In this document: piece by piece, positions 16,955 through 30,593 of the stretch
Position numbering within the stretch: position 1 is the stretch's first letter
How the letters are laid out: every line of letters begins with the position of its first letter
Origin: Lineus longissimus
Taxonomy: Eukaryota > Nemertea > Pilidiophora > Heteronemertea > Lineidae
Direction: 5' to 3'
Assembly (NCBI RefSeq): GCF_910592395.1
Contig: NC_088311.1
Coordinates: 20,524,501 to 20,588,500, forward strand
DNA: 64,000 nt
Translations under genes and position numbers: made by a program
The notes under the pieces: model-generated
What the model saw: only the letters and a program-made list of their open reading frames with translations
Database searches by the model: none
What the model was told of the DNA's origin: nothing

Positions 16955-19900
16955 TCATCTGGTGACCATCCTCGTCAGCATCAAAGCGAATAAGGCCAAT
17001 GTTGCCAAATGTACATGAAATGAACTTAGAGACGACGCCCCACTCGACAACAACAGAAACAGCACCTTCTCGCTCCGCGCTTTCTCCCTTTTGTCTTCAG
17101 CGGTGATGTTGTAAACCTGGATGTCTTTTTCGACATTTGTCTTTCCTGAAAAGGTAAAATCATGTGTGAAGTGTCGCCTTTGAAAAAGGAACATGGATCA
17201 GAGCCACGCCGCCAGACGAATGGTGACGTTTGTCGCTTTCCCCATTTGTCCCCAAGTAATCCGCCTTGGCTATTATCCTTGGGCCTGGAGGACGAAACTG
17301 GGATGCGCCGTGTGCAAAGTCACTTGCTGCCCTTGGTCTTCCAAACATGGGCAAACAGCCAACGGCCCAATAAGGTAGCTCTTACGGTGAAATAACGAAG
17401 GAAACAGGAAGACATTGAAAGGCCAGAAACACGTCATTCCGGTCATCACCACCTTGATTGATTCGAGAGGCAATCCATTTGATTACGGAGTCCGACGTAA
17501 ATTGCCGGGTCTGTGATTCGATCTCGTTGGTTGGTAATCATTGAGGAAAAGATCCAGCTCGATAAAATATTATACTCCATTCCAATCTCCTACTACTTTG
17601 AAATAGTTAGCAGGGGCAGTTGCGGTGGCCGCTGACTACTATTTTGTGCAACTCGACATTATCATCTTGCGACGGCCCCTGGTTGATTTTACAGCATGTC
17701 ATTTTATGTATTTTTTCTATCAAGCCCAATAGGGTATTTTTAAGTTTAAAAAATAATTTCAATTTATATTCAACTTACTGCATCCATCGAATATTTCTGG
17801 GACGCATGAGATTGCGCCGTCGATGCAAGCGCATATATTACAGTCTTCTCTAATGATGTCTCCGTGCTTCAGCGGACCACATCCTCTTACACCCTTCACG
17901 TTCTCACAGTGACGGCCATAGGCAAAGCTAGATCAAAGAAAGAGAGGAAAAACATATTCAGAAATGGAAAGAAGCAAGGATGTCAAAACCGGGGCTGGGT
18001 ACAAGTAGGCCTCATCTTGCTTGCCACTCGGTCTGCCTACACTCCGGACGCTGTTGACCGGCCTCGTCAGGACGATCAGAGTGACGAAATGGACTGATAG
18101 GAGTCCAGGTTTGCTTCTTGGGTTCTGTTCCTGAAGGATGGATGATTCGATGTATTGACAAGGCCGAACATGATTTTCCCCAAAACATGACACGCGCATG
18201 ACCAGAGGAATGGCTGCCTCGAAAACCAGATTCAGTTGGCTCATCCAGTCTCCTCTCACCGCGGGAAAAGCCCTGAAGCTCCGGATCGGCTGGCGGACTC
18301 GGCAATAGAGCTTGACGTAATTGCAGTGTTTTTCATCATGAAAGATGCGTAATTCAATAAATGACTTACTTCGGGCAAATACAGAAACTGCCGAGGTAAC
18401 AAGTTCCACCGTTTTCGCAACAGTCACTGTGGATTCCTTTGGAAATACCTGAAAATACAATCATGGTCTTTATGTCTAGCTACATGTACTCTCCGGACGC
18501 AGTGGACCGGCCTCGTTCATCACCATAAGGAGACCCAATTAGGATGACACAATGTACTACCTAGGGAGTTTAAGCTTATGGAGGCGCAAGTGTTCAAATT
18601 TTCTGCAGTCTTGCAGGAAAAATTGACTTAATCAGAGACGGATAAAAAGATTGAATGATGCAAATAAATAACGGGTTAACATTTTTCGTGGTCAGAAATT
18701 TTTACAAAGTTGTTGGTCAGGAACGAATCTGCAAATGCGTCTGTTATTTCTTTCAGTATTTTTGCAGTGTTTCCGTCCCCAACGTTCGTCTTTCAGTACA
18801 TAGGAGCATGAAGCTAATGTTAGCTTTTAAGAAAAGGATCATGAGTAGGCTAATGTTTGTTTAGACAAAGGTAAACCTTTGTTCAAATACTAATGAATGG
18901 GTTGAATGGTTTAATTGTTGGAAGCTACAGTTTACAGCAGTAATGAGGGGTACCACACTTGTCACAATCAATGATAGGCGGAGTTGCAGTTCATTACACT
19001 TATTATTATAAAAACAAAGCATGAATGATCAGTTGTTAGGTTGGCAAAATGAGCACAGTACATTTAAGACGCCAGTTTAAAATAGTTCCTTGTCTTTTCT
19101 TAATCGTAGCCTAATCAGTGAATTAGCACTTCAATGAACACTGAGCATTTACACAAGTCCGTTGACACAATTTCTTTCTAAGCGCGCAAAGACTCATCAC
19201 GTACAAAAGTGGTCACAGTATATTATATATTTAATATGTATTTTAAATATTGTTTAAACATGTTAATGAGCTAGGAAGTAAATGACACCTTTGCTCACAG
19301 CCAGTGGTGACAATCATTTTGTGACACTAATATGCCTAATTCATGACATTAATCATGCTTGTTGCCATAGGCCGAGGGGGTTAATATGCCATGAGAAGAC
19401 AATCATTCTGCGCTATCATTACACCGGCCAACAATTGGCGCAATGGAAGCGCACAACTGCACAACGGACACGAGAATTTCGACAAGATAAAACAGAGTGT
19501 ACCAAAAAGGAAAATGTTGAAACTTTTTCCGGGTTCCATCCACTAGAACCATTTTTCAACGTTGATATACATGTAATTTGAGAAAGTCACAAGAAAGGAA
19601 AACTAGTTTATGCCCACAACCTAACTATAGTCCAGGGATAAACATATTTACCATTCGGTTTAAATTTGTCAAACGACAAATTCTTCTCAGGTCGTATTAT
19701 GCTCGTTTCGCTGGAATCTGCAATTGAGAAAACAAGATTTCTTTAGAGGGAGAAAATAGCGAAGTAATCAGACACATGGATTGCAGCTCCCCGTCGCTTT
19801 GAAATCCTAAGATTATTGTCTTTCAAAATCCCCATTTCTATAGCGCAAACTCGTTGTGACTCGTTTTCGCATTAGCTTTGTTCGAAAGAAAAGAAGGACA

Positions 19901-20643
19901 CAAAAGTTAATACTAATATTGGTCATTCCATTTATAACTGAAAAAACTAAAACAATCACGATATATTTTCTTTTCTATGTATTTCCCTCTTTTCGGTCAT
20001 TGGGGCGTTTTTGTCATCTGGAGTCGTTTGCTAACCCCGTCCGCTGATGCGAATTTTAAAAATGACACAGTTTGTTCCTGTCGGATGTATTAGTGATCAA
20101 TCCTTTTCCGAGGTTGGGCACTTCATTGCGCTGTCATTGTGGTTTAAAGGAAGTTCCAACAAAATGAAAGTCAGCATGATTATTGTTGCTATTATTGCTA
20201 GTATTAGCTTAAGCCTTGTTGGACAATGCTCATTGCTAAAGTTAATCCTTTAACGGGTTAAGCGGTTGCCCACCTGAGGTTTACTGAATGGAGAGGTTTA
20301 GCGTGCTTATGGGGGTTGACAGTATACTCCTTGACAGGTTCTGATCATAGTGGGCAATTTAATACCAGAAAACGAAAAAATACTTTGAGAAAATAGAATG
20401 CCAGCAGAAAATTACCCTTAAAAAAACTACAATTTTGTTGCTCGAAAATTTTAGTAAAGGGAGATGTTCAGAACTTCACTAAAGATGTTTCTGTTGTAAG
20501 AGTGTTATGGATACAAGATAATGCGCCGATGCTTTAAAATGTTTTTAAAGAAGATTTCAGAACTCACCCTCTCTTAAGCCAAAGGGAAAGCAATAGACCA
20601 CCGGTAGCACCGTCAGCAGCATTTGGAAATTCCTGAAATTCAT
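16955..20643 (-). CDS. EGF-CFC family protein (Cripto/FRL-1/Cryptic type), Nodal co-receptor
   Basis: GPI-anchored extracellular protein; family members act as co-receptors for Nodal-type TGF-beta ligands with ALK4/7. Minus-strand exons: 20643-20568, 19717-19652, 18448-18370, 17927-17779, 17145-16955; GT-AG, phases join, 186 aa (human Cripto 188). Residues ~8-20 are a hydrophobic signal peptide. The EGF module (C57-C81) has the family's adjacent CC, NGGTC with Thr63 in the O-fucose position, and LGSFC. The CFC module (C90-C123) has six cysteines at family spacing. The C-terminal ~30 residues (SSGASS, then a hydrophobic run and MVTR) fit a GPI signal. In CFC, the His of the vertebrate HxxW motif is kept (H95) but the Trp is Ile98. 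An alternative start is Met8, since TTTCAG just upstream could be an acceptor. Confidence 0.93.
18042..18516. repeat. Short direct repeats flanking the EGF exon
   Basis: CTCCGGACGC..ACCGGCCTCGT occurs at 18042-18067 and 18491-18516 (24 of 26 bases equal), in the introns on either side of the EGF exon. Neither copy is coding. Confidence 0.7.
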
Positions 20644-21580
20644 TATGAGATGGGTTAGAAAGAAAACTACTGTATGAATAACAACATTAAGTCAGAAAAT
20701 AAATGACATTTACCATGGTGACAGTAGGCCTACAGTACCTGTCCTGCTCATTCATGATATATTTACCGGGTATTCAAATACGTGAGCTACATCATTTAGC
20801 AAGTCTTTAAATACATATGACTTGGAGGCGATGCATGTCTGCTTGACAGAAATGTAAGGTGTTGCTAAAAAGTCAATGCATCAATCATGCAGGCATGACG
20901 TCAGTCCAGGAAGAAGGTTCCTTTTCACGCATAGCTTGATTTTCAGCTTGACGGACATAAAAAATGATAGAAACCGAATGCTATTAGATATTCGGCTAGC
21001 AATACGAAAAATAAATGCGTCAAATGTGCAAAGTGGTATCTTACCTCAAAATGATAATCCAAATTTCCATTTTCGTTAATACAAATAGTCCTGTGTGCGT
21101 TTTTGTGACAATATAGTTGTATCCCATTTAAAAGGAACATGTGCTTTGCCGGTATGAGCAATCAGCTGTTTTGACAGGGGGCCGAAGCCATTTAAATAAC
21201 CACGTGACACAGGGAGGCGCTCAAGCATGGCCTATAGCTGTCAATCACAAATGGCATGAATGGTCCCTTGTTTGTCGCAGGGGGTGGTTGTCCGCAACAT
21301 GGATGTCCCTTAGGCCTATACTATTTTGATCTATTAACTAAGGACCCAGAAAAACAACAGATTAGGCTGCAGAAGTTTTTGAAATCTTTGACGTACCTCT
21401 GCAGTCTAAGGAGGTCATGTATAGGCCTAGGCCTAAATTTTTGCGTTTGAATCGTGAATGTCGAGACGGCTCTCAGCCGGTTTTTCCCCATTTTTCATTG
21501 TATCAATATTCGCCGTATGGTGGCGACATCTGAACTGACCTTGCATTGACCTCCATCCGGGTCATTGACATTTACTCAAC
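20644..21580. promoter_or_regulatory. Divergent spacer between EGF-CFC and UQCRH
   Basis: 937 bp between the two start codons; both promoters must lie here unless there are upstream noncoding exons. The UQCRH-proximal part has a cluster of TGACCT/GGTCA half-sites (TGACCTTG, TTGACCTC, GGGTCATTG) at 21536-21569 and GTATGGTGGCG just before it. Nothing specific is seen near the EGF-CFC start. Confidence 0.45.
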
Positions 21581-23264
21581 ATGGCACTTGGGGACGAAAA
21601 AGCGATTACAAACACCGCTGGAGGCGTAAGTATGATGGCAAAATTTAAATTTAAGGTATCAATGTATACTTAAATATTCACAGTTTGAAGTGAATCTATT
21701 TGGTTTGTAGTTTTTACTTCGTAAATATCTATTTTTGAACTTTGAAATCCAGCCGAGCGTTTCGTATTCACCCGCATGTACATTTCCCTGTACAACGCTG
21801 TGTACATCCTTGTCCTACTTTCAACTCTGACGTGACCAAAGACCTCTAATCTGAACATCAACATGTCTGTTTCCCTTCCGATCGCCGTTCCACATACGCC
21901 TGGGGCTAATGCCCTAGCTATCCCATAGATAAGACCCATGGTGCCATGCCTAGGGCGGCCCCATGGCGGCTATGGCCTCCATTGACTGATACCCAGTTCC
22001 AGTATTTCCAGAAGATACAGGCGCCTGTCAACTCAACCATGGTCAGGACCTTGGAACAGGCCTCGGTCTCAGGAGCGGCAGGGCAGACTGCCAGGCCTTC
22101 ACCAGTCACCAGTTGTGCAGGATCGGAAACATGACAATTGACATGTTCAGATCAGAGGTCTTGGACATTTATTGGCTAGGGCATTTCATCTTCCAAGTAC
22201 AGTGTAGCCTACACAGACCTTGTGTCGAGACGGAAAGGAAGAGGAATTCTACTTCCCATCTCGTTTTAATCAACCACACAGTGCAGTCACTGCAGTAGGT
22301 TATGCTCACGGGGACTGATCTTTCATGTCATAGATATTTGCTGTAATCTAAGTCTTTGCTTTTGTTTTCGTTCAGGAGCCAGAGGCAGAGGAAGAGGAGG
22401 AAGAAGACCTTGTGGTAAGGATCATAGAGGTTTTGATTAGTTTTCTTCAAGACCATAATCTTTGAAGCTGTAATGGTTTTTATATGAAAAATGTTGGACC
22501 AACTGACCAACATTTTTATAACACTAGACCAATTTAACTAAGTCTCGGAACACAACAATTTAAACCTCAACAAAATCTCAGCTTACCACCTGAACAAAAA
22601 ATAACTAGTGGAGAACACTGACCTACAGAATTGGTGGTTGGTTTCTGGCTCTGCTAAGTACAATGGTACCACAATGCAGCAATCATGCTTATTTATTGTC
22701 TTTCTTGTTTTTCAGGACACGCAAGATGTTTTGAAGGAAAAGTGCCAGCAAACAAAAGAATGTCAGAAGTACTACGAGGAGCTGCAAGTATGTACCAGTC
22801 GGGTGGCAGGCAAGTCTAACACCGAGGAAACGTGTGACCAAGAGCTCTACGACTTCATTCATTGTACAGATCATTGTGTAAGTATTTTAGGATGGTGAGA
22901 CAGCACGGTAAAATTATTAAAAACGAGACATTCTAGCGACGAGAAATATTGTTAGTCTCTCTGATCTACCCCCACCTTCTCTAGTTTATCGGTGACTTAC
23001 TAACTCTGTGATATGATGTCTGTACAAATGATGTCTTCTTAAATTCTGACATTACTTGATATGAGCATAATGTGTACGGAGATGTCAGTGAAAAAATATT
23101 GGCATACCAGTACAGTAGTTATGATTCCAACAAGTAAAGAACTGTACTCATTGGAAGAGGTCTGGTTTTCTCCGTTTGGACTTTGAAGCAGAAAATCGAC
23201 ATTGATGAAAATTGTGTTTTGTCCCTTTCAGGTTTCAAAGTCATTATTCGAAAATCTAAAATAA
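21581..23264 (+). CDS. UQCRH: Cytochrome b-c1 complex subunit 6 (hinge protein)
   Basis: Small acidic subunit of respiratory complex III in the mitochondrial intermembrane space, helping cytochrome c1 meet cytochrome c. Exons: 21581-21625, 22376-22414, 22716-22877, 23232-23264; all introns phase 0, GT-AG; 92 aa (human 91). Residues 16-26 form the typical Glu-rich stretch. Cysteines C38, C54, C68 and C82 sit at the spacing of the two disulfides in the mammalian protein; C44 also matches a family cysteine, and C78 is extra. The last exon encodes only VSKSLFENLK, as in vertebrates (VAHKLFNNLK). The ATG is the first in the frame and has A at -3 and G at +4. Confidence 0.96.
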
Positions 23265-24271
23265 CCATGGCTGCTCTAGAGAGAGGTTTAGGAAATTGAT
23301 CATCGAGTGTGTTTTGTTCATATTGACTCATCATTCAGCATCACTGACAACAAGATGGACTGAAGAGCCCAATCTCGAGGACACCATCATCGCGCTGTTT
23401 TGTAAAATACCAGCGGAATACTGTACTTGATATTGTGCAAGCTGCACTTTAAAGAAAAGTGTATTGAGACCCTGTCTTTACAAACTTGGCAGACTTTTAT
23501 ATCGAATAATTATTGTTTGACTCCATTCACGGAGTCGGATGCTTCAAATTTTTAGAAGTCGATCATCCGGAGGAGCTTGACGAAAAAGTGATATTGTGTG
23601 GTCTGCTCAATCAAATATGGTATTCAGTTCTGGTTTAATGCAAGTAGAAGGCTTTGAAAATGAGTAGTATTGATGACTACATACAGCACCCATGGATAAA
23701 GTGCTAGCCCGACTGCTGAGGGCAACTAGGCAAGTGGGTTTGCCAAATTCTATTAAAACAGACTGTTCATGTATTTAGATAATTTTAACAAGTTCCATCT
23801 TGTGGTCAGGTCACATTCATCCTATATACAGGGAGTGATATTCTGAGTGAAGATTTCATGGATAGCTAATATACGTACATTACATGTAGTAGTTTGTGTG
23901 TGGTCAAGAAACAATTTCAAGAATATCAATGAAATTACTGTATTTCTCTCCTAAATTTGGCAAACCCACTTGCAGAGCAATGTTTTAGTGTTGTCAAGGA
24001 CTCGTTTGCAGCCAGATTGTGTGACATTAGTTATGTAACAAGTTTGATTCTTATAAATATTCAATGTATGTTATAAGTACTCTGTTTTGTTATTTATTCT
24101 ACACATTCTAATTTGACGACCAGTCTGCATGTTGACCATATATATAAAACTTGTCATAAGGACCACCTTTCACTCATTCTATCTTGAGACCATGATAGGG
24201 AAAAATTGTCTTAACAGGAAAAAGCAATATATTGCTTTTATATATATATATCATATATATATGATATTCCA
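23265..24271 (+). other. UQCRH 3' region
   Basis: Probable 3' UTR and spacer. No consensus AATAAA was found; AT-rich sequence and a TA-rich palindrome near 24236-24268 precede the SINE. Confidence 0.5.
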
Positions 24272-24555
24272 AGGGAGACGAGTGGCATAGTGGCTAGATC
24301 ACCAGACTCGTATTCAGGAGGTATTGAGGTGGGTCATAGCGGTTTTCTTTAACCAAGCAAGACACTCCACCCTTAACAGCATCGACCTTTGAATGAGATG
24401 TAAAATGAAGGTTCCTTCTACTTGGTAAGAATTAATCGAATTGAGCTACATGTACTGTGGTCCCATGCTGATTTCCTGAAAAGACCAATCCATGAAATAC
24501 TTGTGATCAGCACCACAGATGAACTCCCATTGCATATATTGGGACCATAGATTGA
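24272..24555 (+). mobile_element. tRNA-derived SINE (degenerate)
   Basis: tRNA-like head GGGAGACGAGTGGCATAGTGG with a good RNA polymerase III A box (TGGCATAGTGG at 24283-24293). The expected B box position reads GTGGGTCATAGC and is decayed. The body has CCAAGCAAGACACTCC and CGACCTTTGAATGAGATG..., the arrangement common to tRNA-SINEs of marine invertebrates (CAAGACACT, then ACCTTTGGATGRGAYGT). The right end is approximate and no target duplication is clear. Confidence 0.65.
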
Positions 24556-24826
24556 ATTGAACACTATGAGCAAAGTCATCAAGGTTGTTTCGAACTACCC
24601 ATGCAAGCAATCAATCGATCAGTGATTTACATGTACAACTTCTTATCCCTATCTGGGGTTTTACCAGTGATTTGCAAGTCCAATACAGGTTATCTAATAC
24701 ACCTGTGTGGGATCTTTTACTTGCCCAGACGAATTTTATAATCGCACTCCGGAGAAAATGCATATCCCAGGAACGGGTGAAAATGGATGGTGATAAAAGG
24801 AATAGAACAGCTTATACTTAACAACG

Positions 24827-24832
24827 TTTATT
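24827..24832 (-). terminator. Poly(A) signal for NDUFA7
   Basis: AATAAA on the minus strand, ~420 bp past the NDUFA7 stop codon. TATAAATAA also overlaps the stop itself. Confidence 0.55.
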
Positions 24833-25252
24833 TCAATAATTCAAATATTATCTGATCACATCATTTAAATACAAACTATACAGCGAGAACTTCACATCTG
24901 TACACGGCACACAGTAGCCGTTAGGAGTCCAACACACTTTCTTCAAATGTTTTTCATGGGTATTTGTCCCGATACAGTGGAGATGTAATGTATAACGAAA
25001 AGTTATGCCATTTCTTTTTCACTCTATACTCAGGTCAGGTTGTGACTCTGTAGCTGAGTCTCTAGCATGCATAAGTTTTTTTTGACTGAACTTCAAAAAA
25101 GTTGAAAAATTTGTCTTCTGTGTTCAAAGAGTTTTGACCTCAAACCCACACTGACTTGGTACAAACATCTCAAATGAAAACAAATGACGATGGAATATGT
25201 TAGCTTAGCTTTTCTGTCCTCCTACACTAAATTGTCTATTGTCTCAAGTAGT

Positions 25253-26180
25253 TTATTTATAGAACTGTCCACCATCATAACCAAAGCCTGGAAGTTTGGG
25301 ACTACTTTCAATTGCCTCAGCTCTGAAAGAAAAGATAAAAATACAATGACAAAATGCAAACAAAAAATTTTACTTAGATTTATCACAAGAATTCTTAATA
25401 ATGTTTTGCTTATACTAGTACTGAAACAAAATATTAATTTGACAGAACTTTATGCAAACCAGGGATGAGAGGTCATAAGTCTAGCATACATTTACTGCAC
25501 TCAATCTAGGCTGGCCTTGTCAATTACAAGAATAACTACACCTACCCTTCCCCTGAAGCTATTCGTTTCTGCCCAGCATCGTAGGGGATGGTTGGAGGTT
25601 TGTGACTCCGTCGACCATCTCGACTGTAGTAGTAATTGGCAGAGAGTTCATGAGCAACACCACCAGGGATCGTTGGATCAGGCTGATCTCTGGGGGATGT
25701 ATTTACTCCCACAAATCTTTGAGACATGTTGAATTTTCGCTGAAATAAAAGATTTGGAATGAAGGCCATTTCCATCGATCTAAACTGTTCTTAGTTAAAA
25801 TTGGCAGTGGCACATAACAGTTAAAAACACATCAGCTTCTCATCAGAATTCGGAACAAAACTACCAGATTACGTTTCCGGTTATGCTTGTGCATTGACAC
25901 GTAACAGAACAGTTTCTTGCACGTACATATTTGTTTTTGGGACACCCTGTAGTAAGCCTACAGTGCACTGAAATGTATACAGCAAATACCCTTCAAAATA
26001 AATCATCTTCTCCGAGCACAGCAACGGTACCAATATTGTCCAAATTAAACGCAACGGATAGACTCAAATATATGATCAGTCTAGAGTGAAAAATCCATGG
26101 AATAAAATGTATACTTGAAGGCAAAAATCGCGAATCCAAGCGATAATTGGGGTGACACTTCGGATCCTGGGCGCAGACAT
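25253..26180 (-). CDS. NDUFA7: NADH dehydrogenase [ubiquinone] 1 alpha subcomplex subunit 7
   Basis: Accessory subunit of mitochondrial complex I. Minus-strand exons: 26180-26115, 25739-25546, 25322-25253; GT-AG; 109 aa (human 113). Exon 1 encodes MSAPRIRSVTPIIAWIRDF then CLQ, matching the short conserved N-terminus; exon 2 holds the family signature HELSANYYYSRDGRR followed by a Pro-rich PPTIP segment; the C-terminus is shorter than in vertebrates. It is head to head with RPS28, with only 86 bp between start codons, so the two must share a promoter. Confidence 0.93.
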
Positions 26181-26266
26181 CTTGGCTTCTTTGACCTTGA
26201 CCTTCCGGACTCTTTCGAATTCACGCTTGTGGACCCCGTTTTCGGTCTTTTACCGACGAAGCCAAC
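26181..26266. promoter_or_regulatory. Shared bidirectional promoter of NDUFA7 and RPS28
   Basis: The whole interval between the two ATGs is 86 bp. It contains TGACCTTGA (26192-26200), the exact reverse complement of the extended ERR/SF-1 half-site TCAAGGTCA, followed directly by CTTCCGG (26202-26208), an ETS/GABP core. Toward RPS28 a pyrimidine run (CTTTTACC at ~26247) could be a TOP-type start, as in other ribosomal protein mRNAs. There is no TATA box. Confidence 0.75.
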
Positions 26267-27601
<1,335 letters not shown>

Positions 27602-30593
27602 TCATAGAAAAAATAACTGATTTGGAGGCAAGTCTGTTTTTGTAGCTGTGCTCTTTGCCAGATACGCCGGTACCACCTAGGGTACGGAATACAAATCATC
27701 TTAACTGAAAACAAAAGATCTTCCTGGATAAAGATGCCAGACTATGGCTCGAGTCGAGAGGCAATGTGGCAGTACATGTATGCACAGTATGAATTGTTAC
27801 TAAAATGGGTGGATGGGAATTTGAATGACACTTCAAAGATATTGGCTGCGACTATCACAACTAATCTCTGCAATTTTCTTTTCAGGTGTGATCAAGAAAA
27901 TGGAGGTGAAGCATCAGGAAGATGTCTACCTGTTCAGATATTTAATGTACAATCCAGGAAAGGCTGTAAATTGTGAAGGATTTGTATAGAATAAAAAAAG
28001 TTAAATAATCCTGAATTCTAGTTTTGTGCTATGTGTATTCTGTTCGCTAGAGTCCCGAGGCTGTCCTTCATGGAGGGGTTTAACTGAACTACAATTTTTA
28101 TATGCCTCTGTATACACGCCCTGAAGAAGAAATCAAATTGCTTCATCCATGTCGTCTTTGTCTCCATCTTCCCTTCCCCCTTGTCACAGGTGTAGAAGGT
28201 GGTGCCAAGGTCTCAAATTTTCTTCCTTAATTTCTGAAAATAGTCTTCTTGTCCGTTTGTGCAATAGCCCCATGATGTCCGATATTCAAGCATAGTGCAA
28301 CACCATTGGGGACAGTTGTCTCTGGTCGTCACATCCAAGCAACCAATTGCATGGTCACAACCACTAGTAATCCAAGGCTGTGTTGTCTCGATCTTGGCTG
28401 GTTGCGATCAGTCATCCAAGTTCGTTATGGATTCACCACAATGTCTTGGGTAGTGCTGTACTCCAAGATGCAGTCAGTCTCAATCTACCAAAGAAATTTA
28501 TTGGCTCATCAAAACCAACCACTATCTTATCCTTGTCCACCACCGATGACGTCTGTGTCCTTGTAACTGAGGTTGTGCATATTGAGTCCGTGCCTATTAT
28601 GTTGTCGCTTCGTCACAACCATGTACAAGACATGTCCTGACCAGAAAAGTGACATCAGCTGGTCGTACATAACCAAGGAAAGTTCGTGTCTTTACCCGAT
28701 TGATGCGAAATGTTTATAACCAATTGGAAGATTGTGACTGTCCTCTAGGCTACCAAACATATCTCGCCTGGTCGCAGCCAAATGATTTAAGGGCAACCCG
28801 CCAAGAAATGGTAATTTTGGAGAATCAACGATGTATCACATTGTACCTCAACCGAGCTAGACAGAGGCGACCTGTTATCTTGTCACAACCAGCTCGTGTG
28901 TCCTAACACGACTATATTGATTCTTACTCTCTGTGATTTTGTGATTACCAGCACTTAATTGAGTCTTTAATGCCAGCACTGTGCAAATCACAAGGTTGTG
29001 TATCCCTTCTTACAAAGATAGACCCCCGAGGTAGTCAATTCGACATCTAACCGTATTACCTTATTTTGGAGAAGGGACAAGGCCGATCCATGTGTCCCGA
29101 GTGTAAAATGCCGAGATTGCGCCCCAGCGTGTAGCCTAATCTGTGCTACGTTTTGTTGTCTCAGTGAGTCTGATAATACGTCGCAGCACTAGTATAGTTT
29201 TAGTGGTCTTCAGATAATCTCTACCAATTTACCCACATAAAATGCCAATCAAGGGTTACAACACTGAACCGCCTACGACGGTCATGCCGTACGAATACCT
29301 ATGTCATCACATCATCTTCAGCTAATCTTCACCCTCAAATAATAATAATATTGAAATACTTGGTAAGTCCAACAAATATGCCGCATTGGTTGCGCAATGA
29401 TATTTGTCCTTCATACTGAGTATGTCATTATTAACTCGGCAATCGTGATCCATCTGAGTTTTGACAGGCGGACAAAGAGGTGACAACACGCTTTTCGAGG
29501 ACATTAACCTTTGAAGACATAGAGATACAGCTTCATCTTTGGAGTTAATAGTTCGAATAGGATCGGAGACAAAGTTTCTAAATTCATAGGTATGTTGAAT
29601 TATTTGTTTTTCCTGTATCTGGCTGTAACCTGGGGATGGGGACGTTAGGGATTTGAATTGCTACAACCCCCAGGAAAAGTTCGTTGAATAGACCATGCAT
29701 CTGAACACATGTTAATAAAGTATACGAGAAACAATCTTTCATCCCCATTCGCCGACATCAGGGCCCTCGTATTTCTCACCCTTTGAGGATACGCCCAGAC
29801 GTCGATGAAGAGTGCCGCACAGTAAAATCGGCTCTGAGCCGTCCACTAAGCCTATGTCTGAACGTCGAATCGAGAAAGACAGACTCAGATTAGATATATG
29901 CCCACCATTCAATCATCAAATCCGTATAAACGGAAGACAGATTGAAGGGCCCTGGTTGTGATTTTGTCCTCACAAGACCAATTCGAGATGATCTCTACAC
30001 CACAGAATCTCTGTCAGTGCAACACTGTCGTTACACATGTAATACGGATTTTACGGGTATCTGTCACGGCTGGGTTTTTTGGGCATCCAAGGCCTGAAGT
30101 TGATGTAACAGGAAATGGGGTAGGTATTTCACAAACCGTAACAAATAGACCTTTCGTGGGAATATTTGCACGAAAATAATACATGAACTCTTTAAATTTC
30201 CTGGGCTAAAGATGTAGTGACCATTGATCGTTTTATTTTGATTCCTCTATAAAAAAATAAGCCACATCAGACAGCATAGGCCTATATGGGCATGTCGTCG
30301 CTTGTTTTTGGCCAACTAATTAGACCACATCTTCTCACGAATGTTGGTCACTAAACATAAAGCGTAGGCATAAGTCGTGGACATTTAAGGGTATCGATAC
30401 ATGATTATTGGCCTATTACTTTCGTTTGTAATCTGATGATGAATTAATCCGTATTATTGTGCTAAAGTGTGATGACAAGGAGACACAATACCGTACATAT
30501 CGTATTTCCGTAAGAACTGACCTTTAGAGTGGGGTCAAATATCACCAGTATAGGAACATGGCGGCAATCACAATTTTTTACTAATTTTTATCG
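27602..30593. other. RPS28 3' UTR and intergenic spacer
   Basis: RPS28 3' UTR to an AATAAA at 27990-27995. From ~28290 to ~28910 there are loosely recurring GTCACAACCA / GTCGTCACATCCAA / GTCGCAGCCAA motifs that may be a decayed minisatellite; spacing is irregular. The rest holds nothing I can identify. Confidence 0.5.

Noticed and set aside
17933-18460. 175-aa minus-strand frame
   Set aside because: It runs through the EGF exon in another frame and across two splice sites; the spliced EGF-CFC reading explains this DNA better.
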